A stretch of DNA of 64,000 nt from Spirochaetota bacterium (GCA_022703505.1 JAKLDN010000009.1:62001-126000); one strand, 5' to 3'; shown: positions 22,715 to 32,389, counted from the first letter of the stretch. Notes: generated by a model not told the origin, from the letters alone. Numbers and translations: made by a program.

Positions 22715-24384
22715 ACGGCACCCTTCAGCGCAACCTCCTGGCCATCTCCACCACGGACCCGGAACTGGCGGGCCGCATATCCAAGGCCGCCCGGGACCCG
22801 TGCGTCCACCGGGAAACCGCCCGCAGCGGCGACCCCATCCCCCTGCTACGGGGGCCCTCCGGGGACCTGGCCCTGCATTCCCGGGTGGATCCGATTCGGG
22901 AGGCGGAGCGACTGGCCGCGGCATACCCCGCCGGCGGCTTCATCGTGTTCCTGGGCCTGGGCGCGGGGTACGGGATCCGACCCTTCCTGGACCGTCCCAC
23001 CACGGGGGGAGTCCTCGTGGTCGAGTACTCCCTGGGGCTCCTGCGGGCGATCCTGGAGGAGTTCGACCTGGCCCCGGTCCTGTCGGACCGGAGGGTCCGC
23101 CTTTTGGCGGATCCGGATGAACCGACCCTGGAGCGGGCGATCTTCGAGGCCTACATACCCATCCTGACCGGAGACTTGGCGGCGGTCCCCCTTCGGGCCC
23201 GGGTGGACTCGGATCCGGGGAATTTTTCGGAAGCCGTGGACGCCGTGCGGCGGGTCATCTCCCGGGTATCTGACGACTACAGCGTCCAGGCCTTCTTCGG
23301 CCGCCGCTGGTTCTCCAACACCGTCCGCAACTTGTACGCCGCGGAGACCTCGGTACGGCCCCTGGCACCCGTGCAGGAAGCGATCGTGACCGCAGCGGGG
23401 CCGTCCCTGGACGGCCTTGCCCCGGAACTGGATAAGGCCCGGAAAGGCCGGTACCTGATCGCCACGGACACCAGCATGGGGGCCCTCCTAGCCCGGGGGA
23501 TCGTCCCGGACGCCGTGGTCTCCATAGACTGCCAGCACATTTCCTACTACCACTTCCTAAACCCCGTGCCCGATGGGGTGCCCCTGGTCCTGGACCTGGC
23601 ATCCCCTCCCTCGGTGTCCCGGCGGGCACGGCGGGTGCATTTCTTTTCCTCCGGCCACCCTTTCTGCCGCTTCGTGTCCGCCCACTTCCGGCCCTTCCCG
23701 TCCCTGGACACCTCCGGGGGGAACGTTACCCACGCGGCGGTCTCCCTGGCCGACACCCTGGGAGCGCGGAGAATTTTCCTGTACGGCGCCGATTTCTCGT
23801 ATCCCCGGGGTGCCAGCTACGCCCGGGGAACCTATATCCATCGGTATTTCCGGCTCAGGGCCGGGAGGAAGTCTCCCCAGGAGGGGCTCTTCGCGTCCTT
23901 CCTGTACCGGAATCTCCAGGTGGACCGGGAATCCGATCCGGACGGGACATTCCGGTACGTGACCAAGCCCCTCCAGGCCTACCGGCAGAGGCTGGAGGCC
24001 TTCGCGGCCACCCTCTCCGGGGAGCTGATCCCGGTCCGGGGAAGCGGGGTGGAAATCCGCGTACCCCGGATCGCCGCCGGTCCCGTCGACTCGTCCCGCA
24101 GGCTGTCGCTGTTCGCCCCGGGCCGGGCGACCTGTACGGCCCGGGAATTCCTGGAATCCTACCGGGACGGGCTCGCAAGCCTTCCGGAGTTGTCGGCTCC
24201 TTCCATTCTCAGCCTGCGGAATCTTCCGCCGGAGAAGCAGGACCTGTGGACGACCCTCCTGCCCGCGGCCGCAGCCCTGCGCAAAGGGCTGGGGGATGAG
24301 CGGATCCTTCAGCCGGAGCTCATGGAACGTACCCGAGTTTGGGCTCTGGAGATCGTCTCCGCGGAGCTGGAGGCCGGACTTTGA
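22711..24384 (+). CDS. DUF115/MAF-type protein 2
   Basis: A 557-aa paralogue-like neighbour of the previous gene. The N-terminal region (PLLRGPSGDLALHSRVDPIREAERL; FLGLGAGYGIRPFL) is the MAF N-terminal Rossmann-like part. The DUF115 core has AAGPSLDGLAPELDKA, LIATDTSMGALLARGI, VVSIDCQHISYYHF and GADFSYPRGASYARGTY. These motifs are closer to typical MAF proteins than those of protein 1, so this copy is the better candidate for an active flagellin glycosyltransferase, a role I infer from the family. It starts inside the stop codon of protein 1 (ATGA) and ends 3 bp from the convergent lipoprotein gene. Confidence 0.85.
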   Translation: MNGTLQRNLLAISTTDPELAGRISKAARDPCVHRETARSGDPIPLLRGPSGDLALHSRVDPIREAERLAAAYPAGGFIVFLGLGAGYGIRPFLDRPTTGGVLVVEYSLGLLRAILEEFDLAPVLSDRRVRLLADPDEPTLERAIFEAYIPILTGDLAAVPLRARVDSDPGNFSEAVDAVRRVISRVSDDYSVQAFFGRRWFSNTVRNLYAAETSVRPLAPVQEAIVTAAGPSLDGLAPELDKARKGRYLIATDTSMGALLARGIVPDAVVSIDCQHISYYHFLNPVPDGVPLVLDLASPPSVSRRARRVHFFSSGHPFCRFVSAHFRPFPSLDTSGGNVTHAAVSLADTLGARRIFLYGADFSYPRGASYARGTYIHRYFRLRAGRKSPQEGLFASFLYRNLQVDRESDPDGTFRYVTKPLQAYRQRLEAFAATLSGELIPVRGSGVEIRVPRIAAGPVDSSRRLSLFAPGRATCTAREFLESYRDGLASLPELSAPSILSLRNLPPEKQDLWTTLLPAAAALRKGLGDERILQPELMERTRVWALEIVSAELEAGL

Positions 24385-24387
24385 ACC

Positions 24388-26019
24388 TCACTCGAACCTG
24401 AGCCTCCGGAAGGACCCTCCCCGAAAGCCGTAGGTCTTCCGCAGGTAGGCGTCCAGGGCTTCCGCCTTGGCCTTGAAGCCCGGAAGGGCCGCCTCCAGGT
24501 CCGCCAGGATAGCCGCCGCCCGGTCGGGGTAGGACTTGGCCAGCCGGGCGTAGGCGACGTCCTTCAGCCAGGATTCGAGACGGGAGGGGATCTGCTGGAC
24601 CAGGTAGGCCTGGAGCTCGTTGTAGGAGAGATAGGCGTCCGAGGGGTCGTAGTCCCGGTTGGACAGGAAGACGTTCCAGAACCTCCGCTCCTCCGGTCCC
24701 TGGGCCGTCCATAGGGAACGCGCCAGGTTCCGGTAGGCGTCGTCCAGGAAGAAGAGGGCGTGGGCGGCCTCATGGGTGAGGAACAGGTCCCTTAGATAGG
24801 TCGTCGATTCCCGGGATATCGAGATGATCACGCCTGTGCCGGGTTTGAACCGGTTCCCCTCCCGTACCAGGATGCCTTCCCGTTCCAGGATGCCCCGGAG
24901 CTCGACCTCCTCGGGGGAGAGGGGGAAGGCGGTACGTCCGGCCTTGTCGAAGAAGGCGGCCAGGTCCTCGGACCGGTAATCGTGGGCGTTCCAGCCGTGC
25001 AGACGGGCGATCTCCGAATCCGGGGCCAGGCGTCCGCGGAAGCCCTCCTTCTCCACGAAAAAAGCCAGACGCTTGAGATAGGTGTCCTGGGCCGCGTAAT
25101 CCCGGAAATCGAAGACCAGGCATTCCGGAAAGGCACTCCACCGGTACAGCTGATAGGGAAACCGGGAATCCGCGGGAGGCGGCAGGGCCAGCACGACGGC
25201 CAGGTCCAGCGGCAGGGGGCCGGGAAGGTCCCGGGAGGGCAGGACGGAGGCCGCCCGGATCGGCTCGGTACCGGAGGCCTCCACGGTCACTGCCCCGGAT
25301 CCTCCCAGGGCGCTCAGCGGCAGAAAGACGCCGTCCGGGCGGCCGGCGTCCAGCACCGCGGATCGGCCGCCCTCGGCCCGGATCCGAAGGGGCCGGGCCG
25401 CCGAGTCGATCCGGATCACGGGATCCTCCCCGGGCCCGAAGGGGTGCTCGATCCGGACGGTCTCCGACCCTGAGGCGCTCCGCGCAAGGCTCGAACCCCG
25501 GGAGAACCGCGCCCCCTCGGGCAGGCTCTCGAACCCGAAGAAAGCCGGCACCAGAGCGAGAGCTTCGATCCTAAGGGTCGAAGCCGCGGCCTTGGATTCC
25601 GGTCCGGCCGGCAGGGCCGTGAACCGGAAGGACGAAAGCTCGGTGCCCGCGGGAAGGGGAAGGAGCCAGCGAATCCTGCCCGCTCCTACCGGGAGTTCCG
25701 AGGACACCAGGGGCGGGGCGCCCCGGCCCTCCGGAAAGATCTCCAGTCGGGCGGCGCCCGCCAGCTCGTAGCGGATCTCCAGGGCCGTGCGGGCTCCCCG
25801 GACCCGCACCGGATCCTTCAGGGCGTACCGGGCCGAGGTCCGGCCGTCCCCGCCGATCGTCCCCTCGAGTCCTTCCGGAAACCGGGAATCCGGCGTCAAG
25901 GGGTGTACGGCCCCGTCCTCGCCCCGCAGGGCGAAGGGAGCGGGAGGGATCGGAGCGCAGGAGGCGGTCAGGGCGCACAGCAGGAGGGCGCCGGACGCCC
26001 GGATCGCGGGCCGGATCAT
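24388..26019 (-). CDS. Lipoprotein with HEAAH zinc-protease motif
   Basis: A 543-aa lipoprotein. The signal peptide ends LTASC, a lipobox with Cys at about residue 21. Residues 40-300 are beta-rich (galactose-binding or sandwich-like). The C-terminal third has LTHEAAHALFFLDDAY, an HExxH zinc-binding motif, followed by FWNVFLSNRDYDPSDAYLSYNELQAYL, where a downstream Glu could be the third ligand. It may be a membrane-anchored metallopeptidase; the substrate is unknown. ATG 26019 overlaps the stop of the upstream gene (ATGA), so the pair is co-translated. The much longer open frame upstream is a shadow of that gene. Confidence 0.7.
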   Translation of the reverse strand: MIRPAIRASGALLLCALTASCAPIPPAPFALRGEDGAVHPLTPDSRFPEGLEGTIGGDGRTSARYALKDPVRVRGARTALEIRYELAGAARLEIFPEGRGAPPLVSSELPVGAGRIRWLLPLPAGTELSSFRFTALPAGPESKAAASTLRIEALALVPAFFGFESLPEGARFSRGSSLARSASGSETVRIEHPFGPGEDPVIRIDSAARPLRIRAEGGRSAVLDAGRPDGVFLPLSALGGSGAVTVEASGTEPIRAASVLPSRDLPGPLPLDLAVVLALPPPADSRFPYQLYRWSAFPECLVFDFRDYAAQDTYLKRLAFFVEKEGFRGRLAPDSEIARLHGWNAHDYRSEDLAAFFDKAGRTAFPLSPEEVELRGILEREGILVREGNRFKPGTGVIISISRESTTYLRDLFLTHEAAHALFFLDDAYRNLARSLWTAQGPEERRFWNVFLSNRDYDPSDAYLSYNELQAYLVQQIPSRLESWLKDVAYARLAKSYPDRAAAILADLEAALPGFKAKAEALDAYLRKTYGFRGGSFRRLRFE

Positions 26020-26789
26020 CGGTCCAGGGAAAAGATGCTCAGGGTCAGAAGCTGGGCGATCTGGAACTTGCGGGAGGGGGACATCTCCCCGTCGACCCTG
26101 AGAAGGGATTCCCACCGGCCCCAGAAGTCCTCCGGCAACAGGGGAAGGTCGCGGAGCTGTTCCGCGATGCTCCTGTGGGAGGGCTCGAAGCGGTGGTTGA
26201 TCATGAACAGGGCGGCCGCCGCGTACTTCATGAAGCCGCCCAGGGATATGGTGTAGAAGAATCCGTCCTCCCGGAGGGCCGCCGCACCCAGGTCGGAGAG
26301 GTAGTGTTCCATCTTGGACTGGAAGGTCGCCCGGAGCCCCTGCCAGAAGGTGTCCGGGAATTCGCGGATCCGCCTCCGGACGTCCTCGATCCAGCCGGAC
26401 TTGTCGTACAGCACCTTTCCGCGCTCCAGGCGGTAGAACATGTACGTGCCGGAGCCCTTGAAGACCCACAGAAGGTCGTACTTCCGCCGGAGGATATCCT
26501 CCAGGAAATCCAGGCTCTTGTATTCCACCCGGACGGGCAGCTCCTCCAGGAAGAACCGGTCCTTATTCTGGGAATCCGCGGTCTCGAAGGCGCCGGGGTC
26601 CCCGAAGGCCGCGCATCGCTCCTGGGATGCGGGGATATCTCCCTTGTAGTAGACGTCCACCACCAGGGCGAAGTACGGATCCAGGATCTCCTGCTCCGAG
26701 GCCTCCCCCAGGACCACCGCCTCTACACCTTCCCATCCCTTGATCGCGGAAACCAGAGTATCCGCCAGGCGCTCCACTTTCCGGCGCAT
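26016..26789 (-). CDS. Nucleotidyltransferase-like protein of unknown function
   Basis: A 257-aa soluble protein. The N-terminal part (LADTLVSAIKGWEGVEAVVLGEASEQEILDPYFALVVDVYYKG) resembles a nucleotidyltransferase fold with acidic D-x-D-like residues in FALVVDVYY. The C-terminal half is helical, with LGGFMKYAAAALFMINHRFEPSHR, like the helical domain of DUF4037-type proteins. The classical GSxAxG motif is not clear, so activity is uncertain. It is first of a two-gene operon with the HEAAH lipoprotein. GGAAGGGAAG precedes ATG 26789. Confidence 0.5.
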   Translation of the reverse strand: MRRKVERLADTLVSAIKGWEGVEAVVLGEASEQEILDPYFALVVDVYYKGDIPASQERCAAFGDPGAFETADSQNKDRFFLEELPVRVEYKSLDFLEDILRRKYDLLWVFKGSGTYMFYRLERGKVLYDKSGWIEDVRRRIREFPDTFWQGLRATFQSKMEHYLSDLGAAALREDGFFYTISLGGFMKYAAAALFMINHRFEPSHRSIAEQLRDLPLLPEDFWGRWESLLRVDGEMSPSRKFQIAQLLTLSIFSLDR

Positions 26790-27017
26790 CTTCCCTTCCT
26801 TGTCTCGCTTCTTGACCTCGATACTATCATGAATCCCCGCCTTTGGAAACCTCGCCGGCGGCCGGAACGCTTCGGGATTCGAGGCCCGGCGTCCTGCCGC
26901 GGTCGCGGCCCGCGTATCCCCCGGGCCCGGCCGGGTGTTTTATCGAGGGGTTTCGATACGTACCCTCGGCTTTTCACGGAACGGCTCCTGTGATACTATC
27001 CCGCAATCGGAGGAACA

Positions 27018-27635
27018 ATGCGAACGCCTCGATTCATCCTCGCGGTACTGCTGACAGCCACCCTTACGACGGGCGCCTTCGCCCAGACCGAGCCTCCCGC
27101 CTCGGACCTGCCCGCTGCGGACTTCAACGCCAATCCCTATGTCCGGGGCGAGCAGACCCTCTCCTTCAGCCTGGGAACCTTCTTCCCGATCACCTTCGTA
27201 AACCTCTACGCCGGGGGAACCGCGGACACGAACCTCAAGATCGGGGCGGGCTTCGGCATCTCCTACAGCTATGTGGTGGCCCCGGGCTTTTCCGTGGGCG
27301 GGGAGATCGAGGGAGCCACCTGCGGCACCACCGCGGAATCCTCGTTCTTCATGGTGCCCTTCACCGCCAAGGCTTCCTGGTACTTCGTGAAGATGCCCTT
27401 CGAGATTGTGCCCTCCGTTTCCGCGGGCCTGGCGATCGTCCGCTACGAGGGATACACGAACTTCAACCCGATCCTGAAGGGCGGGGCCGCCTTCCTCTGG
27501 CGCCAGAGCTCCTCCTGGAGCTTCGGCCTGGACGCCCAGGCCTGGACGGTCTGGCAGTTCTACGGGGACATCCCCCAGGACAACCGCCTGGGGATCTTCC
27601 TGGACACCCGCCTGACCGCGGTCTACCACCTCTAG
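27018..27635 (+). CDS. Small outer-membrane beta-barrel protein
   Basis: A 205-aa protein with a Sec signal peptide (residues about 1-22, ending AFA/QTE). The mature part consists of alternating short beta strands rich in Gly, Ser and aromatic residues (FSLGTFFPITFVNLYAGG; IGAGFGISYSYVV; SFGLDAQAWTVWQFYG), ending in a hydrophobic strand with a near-terminal aromatic (VYHL). This suits an eight-stranded OmpW/TP0733-like barrel. GGAGG lies 4 nt before the ATG. The next gene (lipoprotein) begins 10 bp later and is probably co-transcribed. Confidence 0.7.
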   Translation: MRTPRFILAVLLTATLTTGAFAQTEPPASDLPAADFNANPYVRGEQTLSFSLGTFFPITFVNLYAGGTADTNLKIGAGFGISYSYVVAPGFSVGGEIEGATCGTTAESSFFMVPFTAKASWYFVKMPFEIVPSVSAGLAIVRYEGYTNFNPILKGGAAFLWRQSSSWSFGLDAQAWTVWQFYGDIPQDNRLGIFLDTRLTAVYHL

Positions 27636-27645
27636 GAGCCGAGCC

Positions 27646-28779
27646 ATGAAAAGAATCCTGAATATCGCCGCCGCCATCCTCCTGGCCGCCGCCGTCCTGG
27701 TTTCCTGCGAGCCCGGGCCCGCGGGGCTCTTCGCCCTGCTGGAGGAGGAGGAGCCGCTGGACAAGGGGACCGCGGCCTTCAACGCGAACACTGCGGCGTT
27801 CGTAACGAGGGTGAACGGCGCCCCGGATTATTACTATGCAGCCGTAGGGGCTACGCTCCTGCGCAGGGACGTAGCGGGTACGACGTGGGAAACGGTATCG
27901 GTGCCGGGAGCGCCGGCGGGATCCATCATCTCCTCCGGGGTATCTTTCGGAACCGATCTTTATATCTCGTATGCACCCGCGGCGGACACTATTTTCCACT
28001 TCGACGGCACCACCTGGGACGCCACCTACGACAACCTCTCCACGGGGGATCCGGTCCAATCTCTGTTGATGGCCTCAAACGGCCAGATGTTCGCGGTTAC
28101 CCAGGCGTCCACCGGGACCTCGTCTAGCGATTATTCCACGGAGTACTCGATATTCTACGACACCGCCGGAACCTTCGCATCCTCCGGGGCGGCTGTGACG
28201 GATGTCGCGAGCGGCCGGCCCAATTCTGTCGCCACAGATGGCTCAGACTACTGGATCGTCGCAGGGAACAAGGTGTTCACGGGAGTCGAGAACTCCCTGG
28301 CTGAGGATGCGATTCCCGCGGACATAAGCGCAACCAAGCCCGCCTTCGGAGCGTTTTACGACGGGGTAAGAGTTCTGATTTCCGGAACCGGTTATCTGTT
28401 CAACGCATCCGCCGCCTACGCTAAGTCCGGCACCTTCGGCAGCGCCGAGCGCCGCCTGTCCTCGGTAATCGTGGTGCCCAAGAACGGCGGCGGAAACGCC
28501 ACCCTGGTCGGCGTGAAGTCCTGGGCCTCCGACGAGTACACGGGGTACTACGAGTACGACGCCGCGCTCAACGCGGGGCTGTTCTCCAGCGTCGTCCCCA
28601 GCACCGCCTACGACATGGTTTCGGACAATTCCAACTACGTCACCACCCTGGACGACCTGTCCATCGAGGGCTTCTACTTCGACAGCGTCGGACAGGTCCT
28701 GTTTGCCCGGACCGTGAAGGGCGGTCTCTGGTCCAATACCTACAGCGGCGGGGTCTGGAGCGGCTGGGACCGCGAGTGA
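27646..28779 (+). CDS. Lipoprotein, repeat-type, unknown function
   Basis: A 377-aa lipoprotein. The signal peptide ends LVSC (Cys about residue 23), followed by an acidic linker (LLEEEEPLD). The remainder is a series of beta-strand phrases rich in Ser, Thr, Gly, Tyr and Trp (VAGTTWETV, FDGTTWDATYDN, GGLWSNTYSGGVWSGW), suggestive of a propeller or BNR-like fold, though no repeat is exact. The codon use has more A and T than the neighbours (for example around 27780-28440), which may mark a faster-evolving surface protein. It lies two bases before rarA. Confidence 0.7.
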   Translation: MKRILNIAAAILLAAAVLVSCEPGPAGLFALLEEEEPLDKGTAAFNANTAAFVTRVNGAPDYYYAAVGATLLRRDVAGTTWETVSVPGAPAGSIISSGVSFGTDLYISYAPAADTIFHFDGTTWDATYDNLSTGDPVQSLLMASNGQMFAVTQASTGTSSSDYSTEYSIFYDTAGTFASSGAAVTDVASGRPNSVATDGSDYWIVAGNKVFTGVENSLAEDAIPADISATKPAFGAFYDGVRVLISGTGYLFNASAAYAKSGTFGSAERRLSSVIVVPKNGGGNATLVGVKSWASDEYTGYYEYDAALNAGLFSSVVPSTAYDMVSDNSNYVTTLDDLSIEGFYFDSVGQVLFARTVKGGLWSNTYSGGVWSGWDRE

Positions 28780-28780
28780 G

Positions 28781-31024
28781 GTGAGTTTCGACTCCCCGCT
28801 CTTCGCGGGATCGGGGGGCGGGCGGGAACCCCTGGCCGCCCGGATGCGGCCCCGGACCCTGGACGAGTTCGTGGGCCAGGACCACATCGTGGGACCGGGC
28901 CGCCTCCTTCGCAGGGCCATCCAGAAGGACCAGCTGGCCAGCGTCATATTCTCGGGTCCCCCGGGCACGGGCAAGACCACCCTGGCCCGGGTCATCGCCA
29001 ACACCACCGCCAGCCGCTTCGTCACCCTGAACGCCGTCCTGGACGGGGTGGCTTCGGTGCGGGCCGCTGTGGAGGAGGCCGCCAAGAACCGGGACCTCTA
29101 CGGCCGCCGCACCATCCTCTTCGTGGACGAGGTCCACCGCTGGAACAAGGCACAGCAGGACGCCCTTCTGCCCTGGGTGGAGAACGGCACCCTCATCCTG
29201 ATCGGGGCCACCACCGAAAATCCTTTTTTCGAGGTGAACCGGGCCCTGGTCTCCCGGTCCCGGGTCTTCCAGCTTACCGCCCTGACCCAGGCGGACTTGA
29301 GCGAGGCGGCCCGGCGCGCCCTTTCCGACCCGGAGCGGGGCTACGGCCGCTGGAAGGTCTCCTTCGAGGACGGGGCCCTGGAGCACCTGGTGGACACCGC
29401 GGACGGGGACGCCCGGAGCCTCCTCAACGCCCTGGAACTGGCGGTGGAGACCGGGGGCGAGTCCTGGCCTCCCCCGGAGGGCTCGAAGATCCGGGTGACC
29501 CGGGAGGCCGCCCAGGAGAGCATCCAGCGGCGTGCGGTCCTCTACGACAAGGACGGGGACTACCACTACGACTCCATCTCGGCCTTCATCAAGAGCCTCC
29601 GGGGGAGCGATCCCGACGCGGCCCTCTACTGGCTGGCCCGGATGATCTACGCCGGGGAAGACCCGGCCTTCCTCCTCCGCCGGATGCTCATTTCCGCCTC
29701 CGAGGATGTGGGCCTGGCGGATCCCTCTGCCCTGGGGGTCGTGGAAGCCTGCGCCCGGGCCTTCGACCGGGTGGGCCTCCCGGAGGGGCAGTTCCACCTG
29801 GCCCAAGCCGCCCTCTACCTGGCCACAGCCCCCAAGTCCAACAGCGCCCTGGGGTACTTCGACGCCCGGGGGGAAATCGAGAAGGAGCGGGCCGAGGTCC
29901 CCTCCCACCTCAAGGATGCCAGCCGGGACGGCCCGGGCTTCGGCCACGGCGAAGGCTACCTCTATCCCCACGCCTACCGGGACCACTGGGTGGCCCAGGC
30001 CTACCTTCCGGACACCCTGGCGGGTAGAATTTTCTACAAGCCCGCCGAGACGGGGTACGAGGGCCGGATCCGGGAGGAGGTCCTCCGCCGACGGGAGGCC
30101 CAGGTGGCGGCGGCCCTGGACGCCGCCGGGTCCGGGATCGGATCGGGCGCGTCCGCCGGGGAAAACCTCACCTACTCCGAGGCCGCGGACCGCCGGGCCG
30201 AGTGGCTGTCCCGGTCCGAAGCCCGGGCGACGGAGCGCCTGGCCGCGATCCGGGACGGGATCTTCGCCCGGGCGGCCCCGCGGCGCCACGAGCGGACCCT
30301 GGTGGCCGACGCCCGGGAAGGCTTCCTGGTCTGGGAGGCCCTGCGCAGGGTTCCGGAGGGGGCGGTGTGCGCCCTGGTGCGGACGGACCGGGAGCGGATC
30401 CTGATCGAGGGCTACGTCGCGGGCCTGGAGGAGATCTGCCGACCCTCCGTCGTCCTCCATCCCCGCCGCGAACCTGATGTTGCCGCAATCGCGGATTCCG
30501 GGCTTCCCGTGTTCGACCTCCTGGTAAGCCGGGACCTGTTGTCCCCCGCACCGGACAAGGCCGCCCTCCTGGCGGCCTGGGCGGCGGCCTTCCCGGCCGC
30601 CCGGATCGCCCTGGCCGAGTCCCCGGCTTCCGAGGGGGGCCGGCTTTCCAGGATTCCGGCTTTAAAGGAGGCCGCTGACAAGGATCTGGCGGCGCGGTTC
30701 GAGGGTTTCGAGGAAGGGTTCTACGCCGGCACCGATCGACCGGAGCTGTCCTGGAAGTCCGCGGACGCCGAAGGCTGGATACGGGACGCGGGGCTCGAAA
30801 AGGGCCGGGTTGAGACGGAGCGCGGGGATTACGGACGCGTATTCACCCAGCGGGAGCTGGATTCCTGGCTCTCACCCGCTTCGGCCTACGGCCGGGCCTT
30901 GGCGTCGGATTTCAACGAAGACGAGATCCGGGTCCTTCGGGAAGCCCTCGACCGCTCGGTCCTGGGCCGCCCCGTGCCCTGGCCCTTCACCGTGGCCTAT
31001 ATCACAGTTCCGCCCCGAACTTGA
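28781..31024 (+). CDS. rarA: RarA/MgsA AAA ATPase with long C-terminal extension
   Basis: A 747-aa protein. The first 430 residues are RarA (MgsA), a clamp-loader-like ATPase that acts at stalled replication forks: RPRTLDEFVGQDHI, Walker A GPPGTGKTT, Walker B LFVDEVHRWNKAQQDALL, IGATTENPFFEVN, and the family's SALGYFDAR and FKPAETGYEG(RI) tail. About 300 further residues follow, starting near AENLTYSEAADRRAEWL; they look globular (a region of alternating strand and helix, REGFLVWEALRRVPEGAVCALV), have no motif I can name, and may resemble half of a methyltransferase-like fold. GTG 28781 directly follows the previous stop. Confidence 0.85.
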   Translation: MSFDSPLFAGSGGGREPLAARMRPRTLDEFVGQDHIVGPGRLLRRAIQKDQLASVIFSGPPGTGKTTLARVIANTTASRFVTLNAVLDGVASVRAAVEEAAKNRDLYGRRTILFVDEVHRWNKAQQDALLPWVENGTLILIGATTENPFFEVNRALVSRSRVFQLTALTQADLSEAARRALSDPERGYGRWKVSFEDGALEHLVDTADGDARSLLNALELAVETGGESWPPPEGSKIRVTREAAQESIQRRAVLYDKDGDYHYDSISAFIKSLRGSDPDAALYWLARMIYAGEDPAFLLRRMLISASEDVGLADPSALGVVEACARAFDRVGLPEGQFHLAQAALYLATAPKSNSALGYFDARGEIEKERAEVPSHLKDASRDGPGFGHGEGYLYPHAYRDHWVAQAYLPDTLAGRIFYKPAETGYEGRIREEVLRRREAQVAAALDAAGSGIGSGASAGENLTYSEAADRRAEWLSRSEARATERLAAIRDGIFARAAPRRHERTLVADAREGFLVWEALRRVPEGAVCALVRTDRERILIEGYVAGLEEICRPSVVLHPRREPDVAAIADSGLPVFDLLVSRDLLSPAPDKAALLAAWAAAFPAARIALAESPASEGGRLSRIPALKEAADKDLAARFEGFEEGFYAGTDRPELSWKSADAEGWIRDAGLEKGRVETERGDYGRVFTQRELDSWLSPASAYGRALASDFNEDEIRVLREALDRSVLGRPVPWPFTVAYITVPPRT

Positions 31025-31054
31025 CACGCCCGCCCGGGGTCAAGAATATTAGCC

Positions 31055-32389
31055 ATGCCCAGCATCCGATCCGTGCAGGATATCTACGAGTACCTCCTGA
31101 CCTTCGTGAACGCCGAGAAGGGCCAGGCGGTCGAGTTCAAGCTAGACCGTATGCGGGACCTTGCCCGCCGACTGGGGGATCCCCAGGCCGTCGCGCCCTG
31201 CCTCCATGTGGCCGGATCCAAGGGAAAAGGCTCGGTCTCCACGATGCTGGCGCGCATCCTGGAGGCCTCGGGCCGGAAGACGGGCCTGTATACCTCGCCC
31301 CATCTCCTGGATTTCCGGGAGCGGATCACCCGGGCGGGGGACTTCTTCCCGGACTCCTCCTATCTGGCCGCGATGCGGGAACTGAAACCCCTCATAGCGG
31401 GGGCGGGCCCCGACCGGTTCGCCGGAAACGAACTCCCCACCTTCTTCGAGCTGGCCACCCTCCTGGCCTTCCTCGTTTACCGCGGGGAAGGCTGCGACGC
31501 CTCGGTCTACGAGGTCGGCCTGGGAGGCCGCCTGGATTCCACGAACATCGTGACCCCCGAGGCCTCGGTCATCACGGTGATCGAACTGGAGCACACCGAG
31601 TACCTGGGAACCACGATCCCCGCGATCGCGGGGGAGAAGGCCGGGATCATAAAGCCCGGTGTGCCCGCGTTCACGGGCTCCCGGGACCCCGAAGCCCTGG
31701 AGGTGTTCCGCAGGACGGCCGGGGAACGAGGCTCCGCCCTACATATCCTCGCGGAGGAGTGCTCGATCCGGGATGTCCGGTTGACCCGGGCGGGAACCGA
31801 GGCGGTGGTCGCGTTCCGGGACCGGGAGGTCTTCCCGGAGCCCGTGCTCATCCGCACCCCCCTTATCGGGGATGCCCAGGCGGAGAACGCGGCCCTTGCA
31901 GCCCTGACGGCCCGTCTCTCCTCGTTCCGGCCTTCCCCCGAGGCGGTCCTGGAGGGGATCGCCCGGGCCTCCCTGCCCGCCCGCTTCCAGATCCTGGCCG
32001 GGGAACCTCCGGTGGTCCTGGACGGGGCCCACACCCCCGCGAGCATGGCCTACACGGCGGACGCGTTCCGTCGGATCTTCCCGGGGCCCGCCGTCCTGGT
32101 CTTCGCCTGCGCCGAGGACAAGCGCCCGGCGGAGATGGCCCGGGTCCTCGCGGGGCAGTTCCGGTCCGTGATCGTCACACGGCCGGGAACCTTCAAGAAG
32201 AGCGAGCCGGAAACGGCGGCCGAGGCCTTCCGGGCCGCGGGGTTCGAGGTGGACCTGGTGCCCGATACGGAGGAGGCCCTGGGCATCGGGATGGAACGGG
32301 CCCGGGCGGCCGGCATCCCCCTTTTGGTCACGGGGTCCTTCTACCTCTGTGCCGCGGCCCTGGCCGCGTTCCGGGAACGGACGCCCTAG
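31055..32389 (+). CDS. folC: Folylpolyglutamate/dihydrofolate synthase
   Basis: A 444-aa Mur-ligase-family enzyme that adds glutamates to folates and often makes dihydrofolate. The ATP loop is HVAGSKGKGSVS (about residues 49-60), followed by the YTSPHLLDFRERI substrate segment, EVGLGGRLDSTN, IELEHTEYLG and VLDGAHTPASM of the C-terminal domain. Length is normal (420-450). No ribosome binding site is evident; TTGACA (31021-31026) and AATATT (31045-31050) lie immediately before the ATG, so a leaderless start or readthrough from rarA is possible. Confidence 0.9.
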   Translation: MPSIRSVQDIYEYLLTFVNAEKGQAVEFKLDRMRDLARRLGDPQAVAPCLHVAGSKGKGSVSTMLARILEASGRKTGLYTSPHLLDFRERITRAGDFFPDSSYLAAMRELKPLIAGAGPDRFAGNELPTFFELATLLAFLVYRGEGCDASVYEVGLGGRLDSTNIVTPEASVITVIELEHTEYLGTTIPAIAGEKAGIIKPGVPAFTGSRDPEALEVFRRTAGERGSALHILAEECSIRDVRLTRAGTEAVVAFRDREVFPEPVLIRTPLIGDAQAENAALAALTARLSSFRPSPEAVLEGIARASLPARFQILAGEPPVVLDGAHTPASMAYTADAFRRIFPGPAVLVFACAEDKRPAEMARVLAGQFRSVIVTRPGTFKKSEPETAAEAFRAAGFEVDLVPDTEEALGIGMERARAAGIPLLVTGSFYLCAAALAAFRERTP

